Assembly (NCBI GenBank): GCA_021804785.1
Contig: JAJZGY010000002.1
Coordinates: forward strand, 62,001 to 126,000
Direction: 5' to 3'
DNA: 64,000 nt
DNA from: Pseudomonadota bacterium
GTDB taxonomy: Bacteria; Pseudomonadota; Alphaproteobacteria; Micropepsales; Micropepsaceae
Part shown: positions 39,143 to 47,767 of the stretch, in pieces
Numbering within the stretch: the first letter of the stretch is position 1
Layout: every line of letters starts with the position of its first letter
Translations under genes and position numbers: made by a program
Notes under the pieces: generated by a model
Told to the model about the DNA's origin: nothing
The model's database searches: none
The model's input: only the letters and a program-made list of their open reading frames with translations

Positions 39143-39751
39143 TCAGTTTCGTGCGTGCCGCCACATCGGCCATAATGTTGGACCATCGGGTATCTTGATC
39201 TCGCCTGTCACCTCGAAGCCAAAGCTGCGGTAGATCGGGATGTTGGTTTCCTTCGATGATTCCAGATAGGCCGGCAGCTTTTGGGCATCGACCATCGCCA
39301 GCCGCCGGCGCATCAGCCGTCCAGCAAAACCCTTGCCCTGATGTGGCGGATCGGTACCGATAACCTGTAGATACCAGTGTGGCTCCTTGGGGTGCAGGCG
39401 CTCGACCATATCCATGGTCGCCATCACCCGCAGCGCTCCCCTCCCGAACACCCTGAGCAGCTCGGGACCATGAACGATGTATTGCCACCAGTGAACATGC
39501 CACTGGCCAGGCGGGCGCCACAGCGACGCCGCTTCATAGCCTTCCGTCACGTCACACGAGCCAAGCGGTTGGGCCAGCTTGAACAGCAGCCGGAAAAGGC
39601 GCGGCATCACGATCGGACGCGTGCTCGGATCCGACAGCAAATGGCACATCATCGGATCGTCATGGAACGCCCGCGCCAAAGACTCTGAAAGCGCCGGGCT
39701 GTCGGACGCCACCGCCTCGCGCGCGCCTGCCGTGTTCATGTCGCCCACCAT
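39143..39751 (-). CDS. GNAT family N-acetyltransferase
   Basis: A 202-residue GNAT protein with the acetyl-CoA site WYLQVIGTDPPHQGKGFAGR and the later AYLESSKETNIPIYRSFGF. The arrangement resembles puromycin-acetyltransferase-like GNATs common in soil bacteria. The N-terminal segment ARAFHDDPMMCHLL is typical of the group. The substrate is unknown. Confidence 0.85.
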   Translation of the reverse strand: MVGDMNTAGAREAVASDSPALSESLARAFHDDPMMCHLLSDPSTRPIVMPRLFRLLFKLAQPLGSCDVTEGYEAASLWRPPGQWHVHWWQYIVHGPELLRVFGRGALRVMATMDMVERLHPKEPHWYLQVIGTDPPHQGKGFAGRLMRRRLAMVDAQKLPAYLESSKETNIPIYRSFGFEVTGEIKIPDGPTLWPMWRHARN

Positions 39752-39865
39752 GGAAACTCCAGTCCATCCATCCCTGACCCACTCTGGGCCCGGTACTCAA
39801 ATGCTAGTTGAGGGCACGGCGCAACGAAAGCCCTTTACGTCGCCACGCCTTCAGTGCGCTCGAGG

Positions 39866-41041
39866 CTAGCGATTGAGTTCACGCATCGCCTTGTCGAGCC
39901 CGTCCAGGGTTAACGGGAACATGCGATCGGAGATGATCTGGCGGACGAGGCCGATCGAAGGGGTGTATTCCCAATGCTTTTCCGCAACCGGATTGAGCCA
40001 CACCATATGCGGATAAATCTGGGCGCAGCGGTCGAGCCACACCGCACCAGGTTCTTCATTCCAATGTTCGACTGAACCGCCCGGATAGGTTAGCTCATAT
40101 GGGCTCATGGTGGCGTCACCAATGAAGATGACCTTGTAGTCATGGGGAAATTTGTGCAGCACATCGAAGGTAGGGGTCTTCTCGTTGTGACGGCGCCGGT
40201 TATCCTTCCACACCGCCTCATAAAGACAGTTGTGAAAATAGAAGAACTCCATGTGCTTGAACTCGGTACGCGCCGCCGAGAATAGCTCCTCACAAAGCTT
40301 GATGTAGGCATCCATCGAGCCACCGATATCAAAGAAGATCAGGACCTTGACGGTATTGTGCCGCTCCGGCACCAGCTTGAGATCAAGATAGCCTTTGTTA
40401 GCGGTATTGCGAATGGTATCGGGCAGATCCAGTTCGGTCTCGGCTCCCTGGCGGGCCCATTTTCGTAGCCGGCGCAAAGCAATTTTGATATTGCGGGTGC
40501 CAAGCTCGACGGAATCGTCAAGATTCTTGTATTCGCGCTTGTCCCACACCTTCACCGCCCGGCCCTGACGCGACTTGTCCTGACCAATCCGGATACCTTC
40601 GGGATTATAGCCCGAATTACCGAAGGGGGAGGTCCCTCCCGAGCCAATCCATTTGTTGCCCCCCTCATGGCGTGATTTCTGCTCCTCGAGACGTTCCTTC
40701 AGCGTCTCCATGAGCTTGTCCCAGCCACCCAGAGCCTCGATCTGCTTCTTCTCCTCTTCGGTGAGAAACTTTTCCGTCAGCGCTTTTAGCCATTCTTCCG
40801 GAATCTGGGTAATCTCACTGGCATCAAGGTTCTCGAGACCCTTGAACACATGGCCGAACACCCGGTCAAACTTGTCGAGATTGCGCTCATCCTTGACCAA
40901 CGCCGCGCGTGACAAGACGTAGAATTCATCGACTTTAAAGTCGATCACCCCACGCTCGAGCGCCTCCATCAGCGCCAGGTATTCCTTGAGCGTCACCGGC
41001 ACCCGGGCAGAACGCAATTCTTCGAAAAACTGAAAGAACAT
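39866..41041 (-). CDS. VWA domain protein, CoxE-like
   Basis: A 391-residue protein. The N-terminal half matches the CoxE-like family (FFEELRSARVPVTLKEYLAL, SRAALVKDERNLDKFDRVF). The C-terminal half is a von Willebrand A domain with a MIDAS site FFDIGGSMDAYI (D-x-G-x-S) and later VIFIGDATMSPYE. CoxE-like VWA proteins work with MoxR ATPases to mature or remodel target proteins. The MoxR gene lies upstream on the same strand, separated by one unknown exported-protein gene. Confidence 0.9.
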   Translation of the reverse strand: MFFQFFEELRSARVPVTLKEYLALMEALERGVIDFKVDEFYVLSRAALVKDERNLDKFDRVFGHVFKGLENLDASEITQIPEEWLKALTEKFLTEEEKKQIEALGGWDKLMETLKERLEEQKSRHEGGNKWIGSGGTSPFGNSGYNPEGIRIGQDKSRQGRAVKVWDKREYKNLDDSVELGTRNIKIALRRLRKWARQGAETELDLPDTIRNTANKGYLDLKLVPERHNTVKVLIFFDIGGSMDAYIKLCEELFSAARTEFKHMEFFYFHNCLYEAVWKDNRRRHNEKTPTFDVLHKFPHDYKVIFIGDATMSPYELTYPGGSVEHWNEEPGAVWLDRCAQIYPHMVWLNPVAEKHWEYTPSIGLVRQIISDRMFPLTLDGLDKAMRELNR

Positions 41042-41120
41042 GGCAGGCGACCCTCATGGCAATGCGCAATTTAGCAAGCCTAGCTTCGATCCTTTGTGCG
41101 CGCCATCGCGCTCTTGATCT

Positions 41121-41729
41121 TCACGGTCCGGCTGGCGGCGAGCCCGCGGCGTGACGCGGCAGAAGCGCGGCAAGGCCTGGACCATAGACCCATTTCAAAA
41201 ACTCAGTCCTGGTGGCATCATCCCGTGGTGAGGCATATTCGCTGATCACCTCGACGACCCAGCCACGGACCAGTGCGCTTGCATAACTGACGCGGTAGTG
41301 CAGGTTCTCCAGATGGGAGGTTTCGTAGGTCCGGCTGAACACCGGGAGCACCTTGCCGGCCCCGGCGAAGGAGAGTGTCTTCTGGGACACGACCCTGCCA
41401 CCACTGCCGGCTTCCTGAGAAAATTGTCCGGCGAGCAGACCAGGTCCGTCAAACTGTCCGTCAAGCGGCTGAATACGCACAGTGCCGTAAATCCCGTCGA
41501 GTGCGTAATAGCTGCAAAAAACCTTCTTCTGGCTAACACTGCTTTGACCAGCCGCATCGCGGATGTAGGGCCCAATCCTGTCCGGACAGACAAATCCGGA
41601 CGCACGCGCAATGCGTCCGTCATGCGGGCCATCACGGAAGGCACCAAGCGCCACCGTTGCGCCGTGAGCACCAGCAAACGAGGTACTCACAAGCGCCAGG
41701 CTACAGACCGCAAGCAGCCGTCTGACCAT
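41121..41729 (-). CDS. Unknown exported protein
   Basis: A 202-residue protein with a signal peptide (LLAVCSLALVSTSFAGAHG). The mature part has two Cys (FVCPDRIGPY and KVFCSYYALDG) that could form a disulfide, and a beta-rich body ending in EFLKWVYGPGLAALL. I do not recognise a family. The ATG overlaps the stop of the MoxR gene (TAATG), and the VWA gene follows after 80 bases, so it is probably part of that unit. Confidence 0.75.
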   Translation of the reverse strand: MVRRLLAVCSLALVSTSFAGAHGATVALGAFRDGPHDGRIARASGFVCPDRIGPYIRDAAGQSSVSQKKVFCSYYALDGIYGTVRIQPLDGQFDGPGLLAGQFSQEAGSGGRVVSQKTLSFAGAGKVLPVFSRTYETSHLENLHYRVSYASALVRGWVVEVISEYASPRDDATRTEFLKWVYGPGLAALLPRHAAGSPPAGP

Positions 41730-42586
41730 TATGACCGGCTCTCGCGCCGCGCGAGGAACGCCAGACGCTCGAACAGGTGCACATCCTGCTCATTTTTGAG
41801 CAGCGCACCATGCAGCGGTGGGATCAGACGCGTCGGATCCTTTTCCTTCAGCGCTTCCGGCGGCACGTCTTCATTGAGCAGCAGTTTGAGCCAGTCCAAA
41901 AGTTCGCTGGTCGATGGCTTCTTCTTGAGCCCGGGAACATCGCGGATCTGATAGAAGACGTTGAGTGCTTCGGATACCAGCTTCTGCTTTATGTCTGGAT
42001 AATGCACATCGACGATCTGCTGCATCGTCTCGCGATCGGGAAACTTGATGTAATGGAAGAAACAGCGCCGCAAGAAGGCGTCCGGCAATTCCTTCTCGTT
42101 GTTGGAGGTGATGAGAATGATCGGTCGCTGGCGCGCCTTGATGGTCTCACCCGTCTCGTAGACGAAGAACTCCATGCGATCCAGTTCGAGCAGCAAATCG
42201 TTGGGAAATTCGATGTCGGCCTTGTCGATCTCATCAATCAATAGCACCGGCCGGACCTTACTCTCGAACGCCTCCCAGAGTTTGCCCTGCTTGATGTAAT
42301 TCTTGACGTCCTTGACCCTCGGATCACCGAGCTGAGAATCGCGCAGACGCGTGACCGCATCATATTCGTAAAGGCCCTGCTGCGCCTTGGTGGTGGATTT
42401 GACATGCCAGGTGATGAGCGGCGTGGACAAGGCGTCGGCCACTTCATAGGCCAGCTGGGTCTTGCCGGTACCCGGTTCCCCCTTGATCAGCAGCGGCCGC
42501 TCCAACGTGATTGCCGCATTGACGGCGATCCTGAGGTCGTCCGTTGCAACATATTTATCTGTACCTTGAAATCGCTGGGCGCTCAT
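41729..42586 (-). CDS. MoxR family AAA+ ATPase
   Basis: A 285-residue AAA+ protein with Walker A GEPGTGKTQLAYEVA, Walker B VRPVLLIDEIDKADIEFPND, sensor 1 ILITSNNEKELPDAFLRRC with the arginine finger, and the MoxR C-terminal lid. MoxR proteins are chaperone-like ATPases that act with VWA partners. The two genes downstream (unknown exported protein, CoxE-like VWA) suggest a working set. Confidence 0.93.
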   Translation of the reverse strand: MSAQRFQGTDKYVATDDLRIAVNAAITLERPLLIKGEPGTGKTQLAYEVADALSTPLITWHVKSTTKAQQGLYEYDAVTRLRDSQLGDPRVKDVKNYIKQGKLWEAFESKVRPVLLIDEIDKADIEFPNDLLLELDRMEFFVYETGETIKARQRPIILITSNNEKELPDAFLRRCFFHYIKFPDRETMQQIVDVHYPDIKQKLVSEALNVFYQIRDVPGLKKKPSTSELLDWLKLLLNEDVPPEALKEKDPTRLIPPLHGALLKNEQDVHLFERLAFLARRESRS

Positions 42587-42619
42587 GCCGTGATCCTTTG
42601 AAATAGCGGTATGGCGAGC

Positions 42620-43507
42620 CTAGGTGCCCGGAAGGGAGCGCGCAAGGCCGGCGCCGGCGCGACGGCGCAGCTGGTTGCAGATTTCTTCGGGCGCTTGCCC
42701 CTCGGCCCGCAATGCCCGCAGGGTTGCGCCATGATCTCGTTTGGAAAATTTGCGTCCCGTGGCATCCAGCACCAGGTCATGATGGGCATAGTCCGGCGTC
42801 GGCAGATTCAGTAGCGCCTGCAGCAGACGCTGCACATGCGCCGCAGCAAACAGATCCTGTCCCCTGGTGACAAGGCTGACACTCTGGGCCGCATCATCCA
42901 CAACCACCGACAAATGATAGGAGGCGGCTCGATCGCGGCTGGCCAGAACGATATCGCCAAGACGCAGTGGCTCAGCCGCGATGCGGCCATGTTCGCCGCG
43001 CGGGCCACGTCCCCTCTCGTCAAACGCGAGCACACCGCTCTGCATAACGGCCTTCCCCACATCGAGGCGCAAGGCGTAGGTCTCGCTGCGCATGCGCAAG
43101 CCTGCCTCGCGCCGCGTCAGGCCGCGACAGGTTCCAGGGTAGAGCGGGCCATCCGGTCCGTGTGGCGCCGACAGGCTGCGGGCCACTTCTTGCGCAATGT
43201 CCTTGCGTGAACAGAAGCAGGGATAAACCAGCCCTAGCTCATCCAGACGCTGGATCGCCGCTTGATAGTGCAAAAGGCGGTCGGATTGACGCAAAGCCGG
43301 TCCGTCCCAGCAAAGACCAAGCCAGCGCAGATCCTCATAGATAGCGGTCTCAAATTCTGGCCGGCATCTTGTCGCATCGATGTCCTCGATGCGCAGTACG
43401 AACCGCCCGTCGTGTCCGCGTGCCATATCATGGGCAAAGAGCGCGGCGTAGGCCGAACCAAGATGCAGAAAGCCGGTTGGAGAGGGTGCAAAACGGGTCA
43501 CAAGCAT
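42620..43507 (-). CDS. gluQ: Glutamyl-Q tRNA(Asp) synthetase
   Basis: A 295-residue class I synthetase-like enzyme that attaches glutamate to queuosine in tRNA-Asp. It has RFAPSPTGFLHLGSAYAAL (HLGS variant of HIGH), RIEDIDATRCRPE, and the KFSKRDHG loop (KMSKS variant). It lacks the anticodon-binding domain, which gives the short length and separates it from GltX. A possible zinc site is the C-F-C of YPCFCSRKD with a later Cys. Confidence 0.93.
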   Translation of the reverse strand: MLVTRFAPSPTGFLHLGSAYAALFAHDMARGHDGRFVLRIEDIDATRCRPEFETAIYEDLRWLGLCWDGPALRQSDRLLHYQAAIQRLDELGLVYPCFCSRKDIAQEVARSLSAPHGPDGPLYPGTCRGLTRREAGLRMRSETYALRLDVGKAVMQSGVLAFDERGRGPRGEHGRIAAEPLRLGDIVLASRDRAASYHLSVVVDDAAQSVSLVTRGQDLFAAAHVQRLLQALLNLPTPDYAHHDLVLDATGRKFSKRDHGATLRALRAEGQAPEEICNQLRRRAGAGLARSLPGT

Positions 43508-43756
43508 GGCGGGATCCTAAAGGCCACGCCCCCCGCCCGTCACCTGGCAGCGGTGGCCATCGTCCCGCGTCGCCTTCGCCACGTCCTCACGACGGAGCTC
43601 ACGCCCAAACCCCGCCCAGGTTCGTCACCCGGATGCAAGTGTCGCAGCATCGTCATCGCGAATCGGCTAGAATGGACCGTGCTTGGCTTTGTGCCTGCTT
43701 GTGCGTAAGGTTTCGTCTTTCAGCGAAGGAGACCACGTCTTCAACAGGAGCGTCGT

Positions 43757-44317
43757 GTGCTAGCGAGCGAGCGTATGCCGGATAATTGTCCGGCGCTGGT
43801 ACTTAACGCGGATCATCGCCCGCTCAGCTATTTTCCGCTATCGCTGTGGTCGTGGCAGGACGCCATCAAGGCGGTCTGTCTGGACCGCGTCAATATCCTC
43901 GCCGAGTATGAACGTGCTGTGCACTCTCCCAGCTTCACCATGAAGCTGCCTTCGGTGGTGTCGCTCAAGACCTATGTCAAGCCGGCTCGCCACCCAGCCT
44001 TCACCCGCTTCAACGTGTTTTTGCGCGACCGCTTTCAATGTCAGTATTGTGGTGACCGTGAGGATTTGACCTTTGACCACGTTGTACCGCGCAGTCTGGG
44101 CGGGCGCACCACCTGGGAAAATGTCGTGACTGCCTGCGCGCCGTGCAATCTGAGAAAAGGCGGGCGCACACCCCGGCAGTCCGACATGATGCCGCGCAAT
44201 TGGCCGCACAAGCCCAATGTCAACGAATTGCGCAACAACGGGCGTCGTTTCCCGCCCAATTTCCTGCACGAAAGCTGGGTTGACTACCTTTACTGGGATA
44301 GCGAACTCGAGCCTTAG
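43757..44317 (+). CDS. HNH endonuclease domain protein
   Basis: A 186-residue protein with an HNH nuclease core: CQYCGDREDLTFDHVVPRSL, GRTTWENVVTACAPCN and LRKGGR. Two CxxC pairs bind the structural zinc and DHV carries the catalytic His. The N-terminal PALVLNADHRPLSYFPLSLW is typical of a widely conserved group whose biological role is not clear to me. The start is GTG 43757 with GGAG five bases upstream; ATG 43775 is an alternative. Confidence 0.88.
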   Translation: MLASERMPDNCPALVLNADHRPLSYFPLSLWSWQDAIKAVCLDRVNILAEYERAVHSPSFTMKLPSVVSLKTYVKPARHPAFTRFNVFLRDRFQCQYCGDREDLTFDHVVPRSLGGRTTWENVVTACAPCNLRKGGRTPRQSDMMPRNWPHKPNVNELRNNGRRFPPNFLHESWVDYLYWDSELEP

Positions 44318-44368
44318 CCTGCCTCCTGACCACACCGCTCGGCTGGCCCCGCCCTTGAGAGCGCGGCG

Positions 44369-44926
44369 TTAAAGACGCTCGGAAAGGGCGATGGCAAGCC
44401 GACAGCCGGCGGCAATGGTCGCACGCACAGCATTATAAAAGGGTGCCCTTTCGGCACCCTGGGCAAGTGCCTCAGCGCGATGGGAAATTTCATCTTCGCG
44501 AAACTGGGCAATCACGTCGCGAACCTCCCCAGCTTCGAGACGATCCAGCTGACGCCCATAATGGGCATCAATGACCTCTTCGACGGCCGCCGTGCAGGCC
44601 ATCGCGGCCTCTGTGCCCAAAAGCGCGGTGCCCGCTCCCAAAGCATAGCCGGCAGCCCACCACAGGGGGCGCAGCAGGGTCGGGCGCACGCCATACCGAG
44701 GCAGAATCTCGTCGAAGCGGGCGAGATGTTCCTTTTCGCCCTCGGCCATCCTGCGGACAGCAGCAAGCGGCCTTGCGGCGGCGCGCCGAGCGGCCAGGAC
44801 ATCAATCTGCCCCTGATAGATGCGCACGGCACCATACTCCCCAGCATGGTCCACGCGCAGGATCGACTGAAGATCGGCGCCCGCGGACCTCCCCGGAGCT
44901 GGGGGGCGGGGTTTGCGTGCCATCAT
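44369..44926 (-). CDS. coq7: Demethoxyubiquinone hydroxylase (Coq7 type)
   Basis: A diiron monooxygenase of about 185 residues that catalyses the last hydroxylation of ubiquinone synthesis. The two ExxH-containing helix pairs are RVDHAGEYGAVRIYQGQ with EGEKEHLARF, and AAVEEVIDAHYGRQL with FREDEISHRAEAL. The ATG at 44926 follows GAGGG and overlaps the dsbB stop (ATGA). Confidence 0.92.
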   Translation of the reverse strand: MMARKPRPPAPGRSAGADLQSILRVDHAGEYGAVRIYQGQIDVLAARRAAARPLAAVRRMAEGEKEHLARFDEILPRYGVRPTLLRPLWWAAGYALGAGTALLGTEAAMACTAAVEEVIDAHYGRQLDRLEAGEVRDVIAQFREDEISHRAEALAQGAERAPFYNAVRATIAAGCRLAIALSERL

Positions 44927-45423
44927 TGCCCTCTTCGATTTGTGCCCAGGCCCCATCCCCCGAGGCCTGCCGCAGTCAGCGAAATCAAGGCATTATAGCC
45001 AGCCAGCGAAATGCCAAACAGCCGCCAGGCGGCAACATCGCAGAGTGGGCCACCGGAATTGAGGTCCAGGGCCCCGCCGCTATAGTGGAACGCGTTGCCG
45101 GTGCAGCCAGCGGGCCCCGCCCACCAGTGCCACTCGACTCCGGCATGATAGACCGAGATCAACCCCGAGGCCGCCACCAGACCAAGTGTCAGCAGGGCAA
45201 GGAGCGGTCCCAGGCGTGCCGACAGATGACCGCGCCAGACCGCTGTCCCCGCCCCCAATCCAACAAGGATCGCCAGGTAGTGGGGCCAGCGCTCCCACAT
45301 GCATAGGTCGCAGGGCCTAAAGCCCCAGCCATACTCAAAAATCAGCGCCCCCGTGATGAGCGCGAGGGATACCCCTCCCAGCATCATGGCAATGCGCTCT
45401 GGTTGTCGCAAAGACGCTTTCAT
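44923..45423 (-). CDS. dsbB: Disulfide bond formation protein B
   Basis: A 166-residue inner-membrane protein with four transmembrane helices. The quinone-proximal Cys pair is in FRPCDLCMWERWPHY and the second periplasmic pair in AGCTGNAFH and GGPLCDVAAW. DsbB reoxidises DsbA using ubiquinone. It sits between a VOC gene and coq7, each joined by an ATGA overlap, which places it beside a ubiquinone-synthesis gene. Confidence 0.9.
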   Translation of the reverse strand: MKASLRQPERIAMMLGGVSLALITGALIFEYGWGFRPCDLCMWERWPHYLAILVGLGAGTAVWRGHLSARLGPLLALLTLGLVAASGLISVYHAGVEWHWWAGPAGCTGNAFHYSGGALDLNSGGPLCDVAAWRLFGISLAGYNALISLTAAGLGGWGLGTNRRGQ

Positions 45424-45842
45424 GTCGCAAACACCATGGCATCGTCCGCAAAAGCTTTGAATTCCAGGGCGTTCCCGGAGGGGTCAAGAAAAAACATTGT
45501 TGCCTGCTCGCCCGGCTGACCGGCAAAGCGTATATGCGGCGCAATCGCGAATTTTATCCCCCGCTCCTTAAGCCGGGCGGCCAGCTCCTGCCACTGCGGC
45601 AGCTCCAGAATGACCCCAAAATGACGTACCGGTACTGCGTCGCCGTCAACTAAATTTTTGACTTGGGTTGGCCCTTCATCCCGGCTTAAATGCGCCACGA
45701 TCTGGTGCCCGAAGAAGTTGAAATCGACCCACTCGGGCGAGGATCGGCCCTCTGTGCAACCGAGCAAATCCTTATAAAACGCGCGCGCTTCAGCGAGGTC
45801 GTGAACCGGGAAGGCGAGGTGAAAACGGGGGCAGTGCTGCAT
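45420..45842 (-). CDS. VOC-family protein
   Basis: A 140-residue single vicinal-oxygen-chelate domain: FHLAFPVHDLAEARAFYKDL, WVDFNFFGHQIVAHL, VRHFGVILELPQWQELAARL, FFLDPSGNALEFKAF. The metal-ligand positions (His, His, Glu) are filled. The enzymatic activity is unknown; this group occurs widely beside housekeeping genes. It is the first gene of a coupled VOC-dsbB-coq7 unit. Confidence 0.86.
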   Translation of the reverse strand: MQHCPRFHLAFPVHDLAEARAFYKDLLGCTEGRSSPEWVDFNFFGHQIVAHLSRDEGPTQVKNLVDGDAVPVRHFGVILELPQWQELAARLKERGIKFAIAPHIRFAGQPGEQATMFFLDPSGNALEFKAFADDAMVFAT

Positions 45843-45922
45843 GTATTACAGCTTTCGGTGAGGCGGGGTGAGAGAACCAAGCTTTGCCAGCAAAGGGAAG
45901 CCCTTTTCGGGCCGCATATCGT

Positions 45923-46696
45923 ATGCGCAGAGCAGAGCCACAAGGTCGCGTCGTACCGACGCAACGCAAACTTCTCAAGATCGGCGGCGCGCCCGTGCCT
46001 GTGACGCTGAAACTCAATCCGCGTGCCCGCCAGCTCATCGTACGGGTGCAGCCCACCACAGGGGAGGTCGTGGTGGTTGCACCCTCACGGCGCGCCCTCG
46101 CCCACGCCATGGAGTTCGCCCGCAAACAATCGCACTGGATCGCCCAGCGCCTTGAGCACGTGCCCGAGCCAATTCCGATCGGTTTGGGCCGGCGCATCCT
46201 CTACCGCGGCGAAGAGCATCTCATTCGCTATGGTGACAGTGGCCAAGGCCCGGTGTGGATCGAACGCAGCAATGATGGCGAACGCATCATCCGGGTTCAT
46301 GGGCGCAGCGAGCACGCAGCCCGCCGCGTGCTTGATTTCCTCAAACGTGAAGCCCGCCGCCTGCTCGATGCACGCGCCATGCACTATGCATATCTGCTCG
46401 GGGTGCGCCCGGCCCGCATCACCGTTCGCGATACGTCGAGCCGCTGGGGATCGTGCTCATCCACGCGCAACCTATCGTTTTCCTGGCGGCTCATCCTCGC
46501 CCCGCCCTTTGTACTCGAATATGTGGTCGCCCACGAAGTTGCGCATCTGAAGGAAATGAACCACGGCCGACGCTTCTGGGCGCTGGTTGACAGCCTTGTC
46601 GGTGACAGCACGCGGGCGCAGGCCTGGCTCAACGATAATGGTACGCTGCTGCACCGCTATGCGCCCCGCATGATTATTGAAGACGGACAGGCGTGA
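45923..46696 (+). CDS. YgjP-like (M48/SprT-related) metallopeptidase
   Basis: About 257 residues from the ATG at 45923 (a TTG at 45884 is also in frame). The N-terminal beta domain ends in RITVRDTSSRWGSCSSTRNL, then the zinc site VVAHEVAHLKEMNHGRRFW (HExxH plus a third His). Members of this family (DUF45/YgjP) are inferred metallopeptidases of uncertain substrate. The stop overlaps the following gene (TGATG). Confidence 0.9.
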   Translation: MRRAEPQGRVVPTQRKLLKIGGAPVPVTLKLNPRARQLIVRVQPTTGEVVVVAPSRRALAHAMEFARKQSHWIAQRLEHVPEPIPIGLGRRILYRGEEHLIRYGDSGQGPVWIERSNDGERIIRVHGRSEHAARRVLDFLKREARRLLDARAMHYAYLLGVRPARITVRDTSSRWGSCSSTRNLSFSWRLILAPPFVLEYVVAHEVAHLKEMNHGRRFWALVDSLVGDSTRAQAWLNDNGTLLHRYAPRMIIEDGQA

Positions 46697-47109
46697 TGAC
46701 TGGTCCCTATATTTTCGTCGGCAAAAAATATGTCGCATTGTCACAAATTTGCAGTGCCGAGCCAGGCCCATTCGGCTACACCCTCAACGGTGAGAGCTCC
46801 GTCCTCGATAAGGACAATGTCGAGTTCGACGCTGTGCTGCTGTCGATCATACCTGCCCAGGACGGATGGGAATGCATCAGTGCCTTTGCCCAGGACGATG
46901 GCGAACTCATCGCGGTCATCGAACCGGTGATGGCATTTGGCCTGAACGTATTTGGGGCAACGGTTCCAGTTACACCGGGCGCGCCCAGCGGTGTCAGTGG
47001 CGACTATGTGCTGCGCAAAGCCGGCCAGAAACCGGTTTACGGCGCCGATGGTTCCTGGCCCGGCGGTCTTGAAGACTGGCTAGAGAGCCTCGGCGAGACT
47101 GAAGACTAG
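46696..47109 (+). CDS. Conserved protein of unknown function
   Basis: An acidic, soluble protein of 137 residues with IFVGKKYVALSQICSAE at the start and GDYVLRKAGQKPVYGADGSW near the end. No motif, signal or membrane segment is visible. The ATG at 46696 overlaps the peptidase stop as TGATG, so the two genes are translated together. I do not recognise the family. Confidence 0.7.
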   Translation: MTGPYIFVGKKYVALSQICSAEPGPFGYTLNGESSVLDKDNVEFDAVLLSIIPAQDGWECISAFAQDDGELIAVIEPVMAFGLNVFGATVPVTPGAPSGVSGDYVLRKAGQKPVYGADGSWPGGLEDWLESLGETED

Positions 47110-47129
47110 GGCCCTTTACGCTGCCGGGC

Positions 47130-47158
47130 TTGAAATTCATGGCTTGTCAGCGTATATC
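47130..47158 (+). promoter_or_regulatory. Promoter of the rimP-nusA-infB operon
   Basis: TTGAAA (47130-47135) and TATATC (47153-47158) are exactly 17 bases apart, placing the transcription start near 47165, about 60 bases before rimP. Both boxes match the housekeeping consensus well. Confidence 0.6.
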
Positions 47159-47226
47159 TCGCCCATCCCAGACAACAGAGCATCGTTGTTGTGGCGGTCC
47201 ATAATGGATCGCCGCGGGAAAACAGC

Positions 47227-47757
47227 ATGCTTGGAGTGCACCCCATTAGAACGGCAATGGCACAGCTTCAGGATCTCCTCGAACCGGTGGTGGAAGCTGC
47301 CGGCTTCCGGCTTGTGCGCCTGCGCCTGATCGGCGGCAAGACCAAGACCTTGCAGGTGATGGCCGAACGTTCAGACGGCACCATGAACATCGATGATTGC
47401 GGCGAACTGAGCCGGGCCCTTTCGACCTTCCTGGACGAAGAGGATCCGATCGACGGGGAGTACGATCTTGAAGTGTCGTCCCCGGGCATTGATCGGCCGT
47501 TGACACGAATAACCGATTTTGCGCGCTGGTCTGGCCACGAGGCCCGACTGGAACTCGCAGCGCAGGATGTGGCAGGGCGCAAGCGTTATCGTGGCACGCT
47601 TTTGGGCCTCGATGGAAACAATGTGACGCTCGAGGTACAAGGTGAGCGGATTGCTGTTCCGTTCGCAGCCATCGCGGACGCCAAGCTGGTACTGACCGAC
47701 CGTCTGATCGAAGAAGATTTGAAAGCGCGAGAGCGCAGCAAGACTCTGAACACATAA
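47227..47757 (+). CDS. rimP: Ribosome maturation factor RimP
   Basis: About 176 residues. The N-domain has LLEPVVEAAGFRLVRLRLIG, LQVMAERSDGTMNIDDC and LEVSSPGIDRPLT (the RimP signature), followed by a C-terminal SH3-like domain (GNNVTLEVQGERIAVPFAAI). RimP assists 30S maturation. I place the start at ATG 47227 (GGGAAAA upstream); GTG 47191 and ATG 47257 are alternatives. It leads the nusA-infB operon. Confidence 0.92.
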   Translation: MLGVHPIRTAMAQLQDLLEPVVEAAGFRLVRLRLIGGKTKTLQVMAERSDGTMNIDDCGELSRALSTFLDEEDPIDGEYDLEVSSPGIDRPLTRITDFARWSGHEARLELAAQDVAGRKRYRGTLLGLDGNNVTLEVQGERIAVPFAAIADAKLVLTDRLIEEDLKARERSKTLNT

Positions 47758-47767
47758 GGAGAAAACC

